From positions 31,563,501 to 31,627,500 of the forward strand of contig NC_079875.1 in assembly GCF_029227915.1 (NCBI RefSeq): DNA of 64,000 bases. The letters are read 5' to 3'. Position numbers and translations under genes: made by a program. The notes beneath the pieces were generated by a model. It saw only the letters and a program-made list of their open reading frames with translations. It was not told where the DNA came from and searched no databases. Source of the DNA: Hydractinia symbiolongicarpus (lineage: Eukaryota > Cnidaria > Hydrozoa > Anthoathecata > Hydractiniidae). Of this stretch, positions 54,801 to 64,000 are shown piece after piece; positions within the stretch are counted from its first letter, which is position 1, and each line of letters starts with the position of its first letter.

Positions 54801-57177
54801 AGCATTACGGTATGCTCAACAAATGTTAGGGCAGGAATAGACGGTGAAATATTTTTTTAGAAACATTTTAATTTTTTCTTTCGAAATTTTACGTGTGTAT
54901 TCTAAAAAATAATTGATGCTGGAGATAAGTAAAAAGTAGCCTGTATAATAATAATTAAACTTTTAAACACGCAGATGAACGTAAAGAAAGATAAAGAAGA
55001 GCTCGAAAATTCAATTAATTTGATGATGGAATCATGACACCAAGTATACTTTCTCTTCTTTTTGGTCTTTCCTGTTTTTTGTGAGCTTTCGCAGTTGTGT
55101 TGTCATCATTTTCGATTTCTCTTCGCATTCGTATATTTTCTTCTTTAATTGCGTCGGACAGTTGTCAGGCCTTTTCTACACAAAAAGTTTACTTCATCAT
55201 AACAGTAAAACGGCAAATTTTTAGATAGCTAATCAGTAGGCTAGATAATAGACCTTTCTTCTTATCCCTAAGTTTCTTATCAAAAGGTAGAATAAATTAC
55301 TTAATTTCGTAAATATTTCTGTTCGTTAAGTGCCTCAACTGCGAGCTGAAAGTTACGGTCAAACACTTCATATAGACGAACTTTCTAATAATGATTTTTT
55401 TTAAGTTAAAATAAAATCAAACCAGAATATTATGTTGCTCTAATAACTTCATTTTTGTCATGATAATTTGATATTCTATCATAATATCCTTATTTGAAGA
55501 GCATAAAACCATTATGAAATTTTAGATGACGTCATAATTATTATAATTTATGAAATTTCGGAAAGGTGTATTGACGCACGCTAAAAGTCATTAACTAAAA
55601 AGGTAGCAAAAAGGTAAAAAGTTATCAAACATAACTTTCCTTTTCTAATAATGTGTGTATCAAGAAATATTTTGGTGATAACTATTTATTGCTTCATATA
55701 ATGAATCATGTTCATTTCTTTTCCTTTTAGTACATATAGCCAAATTTCCACTACGCGTTCCAGAACGCGCTATTGTTCTTTCAGTCCTAAACCCGCTAAA
55801 AGCGAACCGCTCAGCGCGGTTTTAAAAGTTGACTCTACTTCGACGTTTCCAAAGCGCTATCCAAATAAAACGCTCCAAGGCCACGTGATATAAACAACAG
55901 CGAGAGTCATCAAAACTATATCTCATTGTGAACAAAGCCTTTCATTCGCACTTATCGGCTCTCTTATCTTTTTGTAATTAAAAGAGCAACCCAAGGTAAA
56001 AAGTTGACTGCCATACAATTTCATATCTTGAACGAAAAGATAGAATTCCTCTTTTAGTTTTCGTTCTTGATACAGCCGTCTTATTCAAAACTTTTTAGCA
56101 TACTTCTTTGTTTTGTTCTCTTTTTCTTCATTCAGCAACAACAATAGTTTGAGAAGATTTATTTTCTTAAACAGCAATAATTTTCTACGTGGAACGTTCA
56201 TGTTTACATATTTTTGTCGTTTAAAAGTTTAAGCGCTCTTTTTGCTGCTTTTGACAAGTGGAAATCAAAAAATAACATTCGAAGCGGATTTATAGGTTGG
56301 TAACAATCATAAACTTTTGCAACACGTGAAATCAACTTTTATTGAGCTTAATCCTTTCTAAATATAGAATACATTGTGACAAAAAATTTTAGAAGGAAAA
56401 TTTTTGAATGTATCTAACGAAATATTTTATCGTAGATAGATGAGTTGCGAATGTTTACAAAGTTCCGTATCGCGCGCATCTTCACAGACAATAAAAAAGG
56501 ACCACACAAAAAAAATTTACTACTTCCTTAAATTTATAGATTAAACGATCTAAAAGTAGCTGGAATTGGTTTTTCTTAACTATTGTTTTCTCTTTCTGCG
56601 GAGCGAAGCGTAGCCCATTTCCTCATTAAATAAGGCAAATATAAGTTGGGTGGAAGATGTATAGGATTTCGCCCCAATACATCAAAATGATTGATTCTTC
56701 GTCGGACATTTTTTTTGACTGGGTTGCCCGGTAGTTTAATCTGGTCATTCTCCTTATAAATGTTTAATTAAGCGAGACAAGATGTTTTTTAAATACCGCG
56801 GTGTTTAGGAAGGTATGTAGCTATAGCTTGTATATCACTATTTTTTTACATGGAATAGACCAATTCTTAGCCTCACTCACATATAAAGCTAGCTAACCTA
56901 AATTTAGATGGAACTATATTAGAGTGTAGATATGGTATAGATAGCTAGTTACTTTAAGCATAAAAAAGAGCAAACAACGCCACATAGCTAGCATATACTA
57001 GCTACAAAGCTAGCATAAATAGAAAAATTCAGCTTTTTTGGCTAGCTAGCTGCGTATACTACACAGTGAGTGAGATAATTCTACTTTGATGTCTTATCAC
57101 ATAGGTTGTTCTAGCAACAAGCGCCCACAGAATATGTAGACTCTGTACTTTAGGTTGCCAAAAACAACGTTCTTTTT

Positions 57178-57480
57178 TCCACGATGCATCAACGTTGATA
57201 TCACGTCGGTTGAAAAGACATTGTGGTAACGACGTCGAAAAGACGTCAACGATGCGAACTTAAATTTAAGTCGAAGGGAGGGGACAATAAAAACAAGTTA
57301 AACTTTTTTTATGCGACATTACATCAACGTTACATCGGTTGGAAAGACGCTGAGGTAACGACGTTAAAACGAAGTCAATAAACGACCGTTGTATTCATTT
57401 AGGGGGCAAAGTTAGAAAGACGTTAAAATTACGTAAGTTGCATTGACTTGGCAGAACTAACGTTGATTAGACGTTGAATT
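57178..57480. repeat. Imperfect ~130-bp repeats rich in AACGTT
   Basis: Segments such as CATCAACGTTGATATCACGT at 57187 and CATTACATCAACGTTACATC at 57318 share the continuing order GTCGGTTGAAAAGAC...GTAACGACGT. These are two diverged copies plus a tail. Such AACGTT-rich sequence is common in internal repeats of DNA transposons. Confidence 0.5.
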
Positions 57481-58545
57481 TATATCGCGTCTGTTGTTTG
57501 TTACTTTAAGATTTCGTGCGTTGTAAACACAGTTACAAACAAACAGACAAACCATGGGTGGAGTTTTTGTATTCTAGTTTACATCTTACTTTATATTATA
57601 CTCGAGAAAATAACTTCTTAAAAGTGATTTAGCAAAATATACAAATAGAAAAATAAATGTGCTATATAGGTGTACAAAAATAGTGGATAAAAAAATAATT
57701 ACAATTGGTGTGGTACATTGGGTGAATATCAAAAGAATGGATTGGATTATAAAGCTGGTGATGCGCGAGTTGATTAATTGCGTTCTACAAATAGACCAGT
57801 GTATCACATTAAAAGTCCTGTTTTTTACCTGCTTATAACAATAAACAGTTTCCAACATGATGTAAATATAGCAATTAGTTATTTGGTGCAACAAATGTAA
57901 AATTTTAAAGTAAATAAATCAAATAGATGTTAAAGTGTGGTTGTTTTAAAACTTTTTAAAAACTCGTACAACAAAGAAAAGCAAACATGGCAATTTGTAA
58001 CAAAGTTTTTTCAAAAATGTTACACAATTCAAGTGATTTAATGTAATTTTGAATTAGGCGGAGCAAGCAAATGATATTTGTAGATAATAAACTGTTATAA
58101 CATTTTAGTCCATTTATAAAAACATGTGCTATTTTTTCAAGACACTTTTAAGAATTTATATTTTGGGCACAAATTCAGTTGACTTCGTCTAAAATGCCGC
58201 CATTTTTTTTTTAAAAAAAGTCCAAAATCGTCACTACTTTAAAATTAAGTGATAAGCAGCCAACTTCTCAGTGCAAGTAAATATCTATTAAATGGATCTG
58301 GATATAAGGATGCAAAACAATTTTTAGCTAATTTTGTTTAAAATAACATTTGTAGATAATGGCTTTCTCAAAGATTTTAGTTTTCTTCTAGAAAAAAAAT
58401 AATGAGAACTTTTTTGAACTCGCTTAAAGCAACGTATTTATGTGTGCAACGCAACTAATCGACTTTTGTATCATCAGCTTAATATTAATTCATTTTATGT
58501 CTGAAAATATCTATGTTTTTTTGTGTCGTTTCATTTTATTCCATA

Positions 58546-59118
58546 TTAAGCCACCATAGATGTCTTTTTATCCAAAAAATGAATCAGGTCATGTCGCTTC
58601 ATTTTAGCAAATGCTTCTCGTAAATTGTCAATTGTCAAATCTGGGCATCGTTGATTTATGATAGTCAGCAAAAACTCCGTAGCACTTTTCTTTTCCATGT
58701 GGTCGCCTTGAATAAGTGCAATGTCATCAGAGGAGTATCCACACTTTGTAGCAAATATCTTCCAATTACCCGGAGACTTGTTCAGATACGAGACAAGCTC
58801 TTCCCGCGGATCAAATGGTATTTCAAGAAACAATTCAGGCCATTCTTTTTTCTTCATATAATCAAGCACATCTTTTCTGCCCATCTCTTTCATATACTGT
58901 TGAAATTTCCTGACTTTGAAATCTGTTTTCTTTATCATGAAAGCCTTAAAAAATGCTGAAGCAGGATTTTCTCCTGCTAAGAACAGGTTATCTATTTCAA
59001 TTTGTGTGAGCTTCAATGGTTCCTGTAGATAGTATGCTAGCTTTTCATACTCTCTCCTAGAATCTAGATGTTTACAGAGATGTTGACGATCGCGACTGCC
59101 CAAATCCCGAAGCAAACT
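58546..59118 (-). CDS. Terminal exon with two death-domain-like segments
   Basis: A minus-strand exon starts after a TTTTTTGTAG acceptor ending at 59119 and runs about 190 codons to TAA at 58546; AATAAA follows at 58535-58540. There is no ATG, as expected for a downstream exon. Residues ~1-85 (SRDRQHLCKHLDSRREYEKL, LTQIEIDNLF, then KVRKFQQYMKEMGRKDVLDY) and ~105-185 (ELVSYLNKSPGNWKIFATKC, GYSSDDIALIQ, then LREAFAKMKRHDLIHFLDK) each show the six-helix death-domain pattern: a W or Y in helix 2, a (L/I)xxI turn and a closing R.D(L/V)...L. Death domains pair with each other in immune and apoptosis adaptors. A tandem pair at the C-terminus suggests a signalling receptor or adaptor. Confidence 0.7.
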   Translation of the reverse strand, partial: SLLRDLGSRDRQHLCKHLDSRREYEKLAYYLQEPLKLTQIEIDNLFLAGENPASAFFKAFMIKKTDFKVRKFQQYMKEMGRKDVLDYMKKKEWPELFLEIPFDPREELVSYLNKSPGNWKIFATKCGYSSDDIALIQGDHMEKKSATEFLLTIINQRCPDLTIDNLREAFAKMKRHDLIHFLDKKTSMVA

Positions 59119-60364
59119 CTACAAAAAATGTTTTCAGTACTACTTATTTCAGTGCTTCAAGGGGTGCGCAATTTATTTATTTATTAAAAATAATTGTCGA
59201 CCTTTTTTAATCATTACATGGAAATCGTATGTTTGAAAATTGATACACGCAAAACAGAAGGTGGCGAACACATTATTCATTCACTGTTGCTAATTAGAAG
59301 TGTCCGCCTTTTAAAAAGTTTATATTTCCCGGCTAAATCTTTCTTTAATTGGCTAAAATAGCATTCTGAAAGTTTATATTTTTTTCCTGATCGATTTATA
59401 ATCCGTTGAGTGAAGTCATTGTTTCCCATTAAAAAATTATAAACTTTAAAAGAAGAAACATACACCACAGGTAATTTGACTGTTGTCAATTTCATTAGAA
59501 TTTTTGATAACTAGTCAAAAAATAAAGAAAAGTCAGGTATTCTTCCCGTTAAGTAAGTGTAGATTTTAGTAGTCAGAAATCAGAAATCGAAAAGTATCAG
59601 TTTTTGTCACATATGTAAAAAGCACATGTTACAGAGATATAGAAAGTTCACAGCTAGGTCTCATTATTGAAAGTTAGGGTAAAAGTATATTTAATACTTG
59701 AGTCTACAGTGTCACCTTACCGATTTTAAAAACGGTTTCATTGACGATAATGTACTGTAATTAGTACACAAGCTTGAAAATGTTGACTCAAAATCTAAAT
59801 ATAAAATTGAAGTTGCTGGAGATATGTGGTTGTATTTGTTAAAATAAAAAAATAGATAGTTCATATAAATACTGTATCAATGCGTGCACTCTTAGATTTT
59901 ATTTGAAATAGATATGATGGTATAATATTTAGTATTTATATAGTCTTAAGTGGACATGTTTCTGCAGTCACAAGAATGATAAACACTCTGTGTAGGAGTG
60001 CAGAGGTTAAGTGAAAAATAACCTGTAGGTTCATTGCATTATATTTGTTCGCGAAAGAATAGTAGAAAATCCTTAAAAAGCGAAGCCCACTCTTCGATTT
60101 TAAAAGTGAGAGGGACAAATTTCGTCACTTTAGCGAGGACTCAGCATAATCGGGGTCCTGGAAAATATTTGGGTTTTTGATGCCTAAGATCAGCTAAAAA
60201 TGCACTGTCTGAGGTTAAGATATATATCAATATATCAATTACAATAAAAAAATACAATAGAAAAGCACTTTGCATGCCAATGATGTGTTAGTGGTTATTT
60301 TAATTATCTAACTGATTTTTTAAATAATAAAAAAGAACAATGCGGGGTGAGAATTGTTACTTAC

Positions 60365-63299
60365 TGCAAGTGGAAGCAACCTGAAAGTAAAGAAAATATA
60401 TAATACTAAAGAAAGAGAAAGTAATTTTATTGTCAAATGTGGTAATTGTGTTACCTCTGAATGACAACATTCTGTTGGGTCCAATGAATATGCTGAAAAA
60501 ATGTACAGGTAAAACGTTATGAAAACAAATATTTTGAGTTTTCACTTTCTTTCAGATATGGAATAGGTTAAGTATTTTTTGCTGAGGATGACAGAAAGTA
60601 ATATATTACCATTTGCTTCAGCTTCCAATCCCTAAAACATTAAAAAAAATCCGCATTACTTTTTTTTCAGGAACTACTTTAATAGACGTGATTTTCCAGA
60701 TATTATACTTTGTAAGGACTTATTTCAGCAACTAGCTGGTACGTTTAAATGTTTTTTTGCGTTTTTACCCTTTTTCATATTACCTAAGCCATATAAAACT
60801 TAGACATTGTTGAAATTGATAACAAGAACAAAAGAAAATAAAAAGAAAAGTGACACTTTTTGCTATTCAAAGCGCCACAAATGTGGCTTAAATATCTGCT
60901 TTAAAAAATAGATGAAACGAACCTAAAGAAAAGGTATACAAAAAAGGTTACACCTTTGCCAATACATAATTGTTAAACTAAAATTAAATTTGTAATGTTG
61001 AAATTAAAACTTTTTACCTCTTTTTCTGCATGAACGTGCATTAAAAAAGTTAGTTCTAAAATAAATGAATCTGTAATAATTTCTGTTTTACTTGTTCATC
61101 ATACCAGATATGGGGCAAAATTCTCGTCAGCTGAGGGATGTTATGTGCTACAAATAATCTTACCCATTTTTAAATTGATATTAAATACTTTAGACAGATA
61201 TTAGTACTTTTCAAGGGTGAAAAATGCCGAATAAAATAATACTTTTACCTGGACCCTCTTGTCTTGTCTAAATACAAAAATCAGAGTATAGTATATTTAA
61301 TGAAGAAGTTACATGTAAATTATGTTGCAAACTAACTAACATACTAGATTAGAGTCCGTTGTTGCTCTTGGCCTTGGTGTAGGCTGCCAATCGAACATTT
61401 CAAAATCTAAGAAAAACAGATCTTCTAACATATTGTCCATTCATATATTCATATATGAAGAAAGGGAAGGGAAGATTTATTACTGAAAAAAACTCAAGCA
61501 ACGGCTTTACCATTCGGAAAATTTACTTACGGGGATAAAATAGTAGATGAAGTTAAAACAAATAGTAGTACCTTTTTCTCGAGTTGATTCCTAAACAAAA
61601 TAATGCTACAAATATAGAATTAGTATCATTGCACTAATTTTGAGAGAACTAAATTTCGAAAAAGTTTGCGGAATTCGTGAAAAAATAATTGAATGACATT
61701 TGGTTTTTATTTAGGAGGCATAAAATAATAAAATTTAGATTTGTGTAAATTATTTTTAAAAAAGGAAAAGAAGATTCAAAGTTCGATGCAAATAATTCAT
61801 TTTCACGAATTTTGCAAGTTTCTTTAACAATTTTCGCAAGAAATAATTTGTGCTAAATTCACGAAAATTAATTCCCGTAAAAATTCGCAAAACCATTTTC
61901 AAGTTTGCCCAAAAGGCTAAAAAATCTAAAAAAACGTTGAATTTATCTTTGATTTTTTTTTTTAACAAAATAAATCGCAAAAAAATTATGGTTGGAGCAA
62001 TATTTATTAACGTACCTTTATCGTTTTAGCACGTCGGGGTGCTGGCACAGGTCTTTGTATTGCTGTGCAAAAAAAAGTCAGTTGAGAAAACAGCCATTTA
62101 GGCACAAAGTTCTACAGCAAAATCGTGATTTATTATAGGGGTCCGTTACAGAGGAGCAAAAACAATACTTTTTGGTTACCCAGTGAACATAAAAATCGTC
62201 TAAGCCCATGTCATACTTGCCTAATTAGTCTAAGATATAATTTAAAGTTTTTTGTCGGTAAACTCAAAGCTACGCTCTAATTTTAGAAATTTTGTATGTG
62301 TAAAACTTGGTCATTGTATAAAATTTTTCAAAGCCTAGTCTAAACATTCCAGTTCAACCATTTTTTCTCACATTTGAAGACATGACAACTGTCATTTAAG
62401 TTTTAGGGATATTCTAAAGATTAATTGTATTTAAAAAACAATAAATACTTACATAAATAAGTGTTACTGCATTCCTATAATGAGATTTGGTCATTTAGAA
62501 ACTTTGCGATATAAAATAAAGTCAGTTTGAGATTTTAATACATCAATAGAAAAAACAATGTACGTACAATCGCCTCCTCGTGATTTTCTCTCGGTGTTGG
62601 TACGGGTTTCTTACTATCTAACATGAAAAATGAAGTTGGTAAATTTTGTACATGCGCGCACATTCTTGAAGGTAAAATACAGTCATGATGTAAAATGGCT
62701 ATTATTGAAATTCATGCAGATGTTTTTTAAACATAATATATAAGACATTTTTTCATTTGACTATATCTTTTACTGTAGCGCACAACGCTAAGGAAAAAAA
62801 CTCGTGAGCTTCTTATGTGCAAAAGGCAGCGAAATTGAAACAGGGCCGTATGGTTTATATAATGCTTATCAAATATAGATACCTTGATTTGTTTCCTAAA
62901 AAAGAGAAAAGAAAAAGGTTACAACTAATAGACACTATTTTCGGTATTAAAATATCACAATTATCACATGTCATGAGAACACAAGAATTGCTCGATGCTG
63001 CAATAACTTACTGCGTCCCTTAATTCTGCACTTGTCTCAAGATTATTTTTTGCTGCAACGTATTCATGTTCTAGAATGACAAAGAGAAAACCAGTTTATG
63101 AAAAAAAAGGTTTTAAATATCATTTTTCAATTACTGAAAAGATTTCATAATTACCTGTAAAAGTATTTTGATAAGCAACATCATCGTCATTCTATGAAAA
63201 ACAATGTTCAAATAACAACGAGTGAACAAACAAACAGACGAAAAAACAGACTAAAAACAATAACTCTACCTGTAGCGGCGAGTATCTCGTGGAATTGTC
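60365..63299 (-). CDS. Chain of micro-exons upstream of the death-domain exon (partial gene)
   Basis: On the minus strand, short segments bounded by AG/GT lie at 63299-63270, 63191-63155, 63070-63012, 62617-62568 (or 62564), 62062-62016, 61590-61572, 61406-61345, 61267-61249, 61025-61018, 60631-60610, 60492-60455 and 60380-60365. Reading phase is kept across the first three and through the last eight from 62062 on. They encode KKPVPTPREN, IQRPVPAPRR and WQPTPRPRAT (proline-arginine SH3-ligand-like motifs) and VAYQNT, HEYVAAKN and AYSLD (tyrosine motifs). Joining to the death-domain exon is inferred from strand and order; the phase at 60365 does not fit 59118 directly, so an exon is missing. 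The 5' part would lie beyond the window. Confidence 0.55.
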
Positions 63300-64000
63300 C
63301 TATGATTATACAAACGGAAATATAACAAAAAAATAGGTAACGTTCAAAAAAAACAATTTTGGTCACTGTTGAGAACTTTTCCTTCTCCACTTCCCCAAGA
63401 AAAACTTTACTTGTCTGTTTCTTCTAATCTGACAACTTTAATTTCAGAAATGCCAGAAAGGTAAGAGATTTTACTATTGTAATTTTTTTTTCAAATTTAC
63501 CAACCTCTATAAAATTAGCATAATATTTTGTCTGCCTGTCTGCAAAAGACGGATCCTGTTCACAAAATGCGATATTTTAAGGCCGGCTAGCCGTGGATTT
63601 AAAACGAACGAAGATTTTGAGGTAGCTAGCATCCTATAGTCACATAGCTATAGCTAGTCTTATTTATTGCTATTCCTTTAATGTTTTTCCGCAGTTTTTT
63701 ATCTCAGCCAACCTTGTTTATTTTCTTACCCGTACGAACCGCTAAGTCCTGTGTTAACGACAGGCTGTTTCCTGTGTTTTTACTTAAACCAAAGTTTGCG
63801 ATAAATTTCTTTTTGGACAAGGTTATTATGTGTAAATGGATGTGCCACGGTGCAACACCATTACTAAGTGCTCAGCCTAATCTTCCGATTAATTTTTAAA
63901 CTTTCACTTACAGCCCAAACTTATACCGTAAAGTATATCAAACTTGATTTTTGCTGTAACGGGGTAACAACGGGTTGTTTTTATTTCAGCTCAAAGTGTA
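63300..64000. other. Nothing certain; possible further exons
   Basis: A minus-strand frame at about 63390-63260 contains a hydrophobic stretch (FFERYLFFCYISVCIIIG) that could be a membrane helix just upstream of the first micro-exon. It overlaps a likely splice acceptor, so one of the two readings is wrong. The rest shows no supported feature. Confidence 0.3.

Larger units (their letters stand above)
53820..58545. other. Mostly noncoding, repeat-bearing interval
   Basis: No gene that I can support. It contains degenerate repeats at 54199 and 57178, hairpin-rich sequence at 54479, and a CGCGTTCCAGAACGCG palindrome near 55755 in a locally GC-richer patch. GCTAGCTAGC-like motifs are scattered at 56.9-57.05 kb. 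An open frame at 55708-55893 overlaps the palindrome and is not convincing. Confidence 0.45.

Noticed and set aside
55708-55893. 61-residue plus-strand frame with a TTCCAGAA element resembling a heat-shock element
   Set aside because: A single TTCnnGAA within a palindrome is too weak, and the frame has no coding features.

Overview
This window looks like nuclear DNA of an AT-rich invertebrate, most likely a cnidarian and perhaps a hydrozoan. The support is indirect: short spliced exons, a eukaryotic-type tRNA-Ser, a LINE tail, a tRNA-derived SINE, a TTAA-flanked DNA transposon, and a 12-kb Polinton/Maverick whose proteins resemble those I know from cnidarian genomes. No marker fixes the species.

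Layout. 1-1.85 kb is a duplicated cluster of minus-strand tRNA-Trp and tRNA-Pro genes and pseudogenes. 2.4-3.4 kb holds two fragments of an unrecognised gene family, followed by a small inverted-repeat element. About 4.24-21.61 kb is one satellite array of about 140 monomers of 123-124 bp, with higher-order duplications. It stops at a 5'-truncated LINE (21.61-22.11 kb). 22.1-32.2 kb is mostly gene-free AT-rich DNA with one tRNA-Ser(GCT) and one possible exon. 32.28-34.63 kb is a complete TTAA-flanked element with perfect 19-bp terminal inverted repeats. It carries two convergent genes: a spliced P2RX7-C-terminal-domain-like gene, with a SINE inside its intron, and a THAP-domain gene. 34.6-40.7 kb has a 55-bp minisatellite and two possible exons, one OB-fold-like.

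40.74-52.75 kb is a decayed Polinton with 109-bp terminal inverted repeats. Recognisable parts are a protein-primed DNA polymerase B (disrupted and lacking its last catalytic motif), a packaging ATPase, a retroviral-type integrase with a deleted catalytic motif, a major capsid protein and about ten smaller conserved proteins. I found no cysteine protease. Plus-strand genes on the left and minus-strand genes on the right converge on two perfect hairpins near 46.5 kb. Many start codons follow a TATATAATAA-type motif. Nonsense codons, frameshifts and internal deletions make it a dead copy.

52.8-64 kb is host-like: an F-box-like ORF at 53.0 kb, several repeats, and a minus-strand multi-exon gene (58.5-63.3 kb). 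That gene ends in an exon with two death-domain-like segments, preceded by a chain of very short exons encoding proline-arginine and tyrosine motifs. This suggests the cytoplasmic tail of a signalling protein whose 5' part lies beyond the window.

The points most worth following are the TTAA transposon carrying the P2RX7-C-like and THAP genes, the micro-exon death-domain gene, and the Polinton's promoter motif and paired hairpins.
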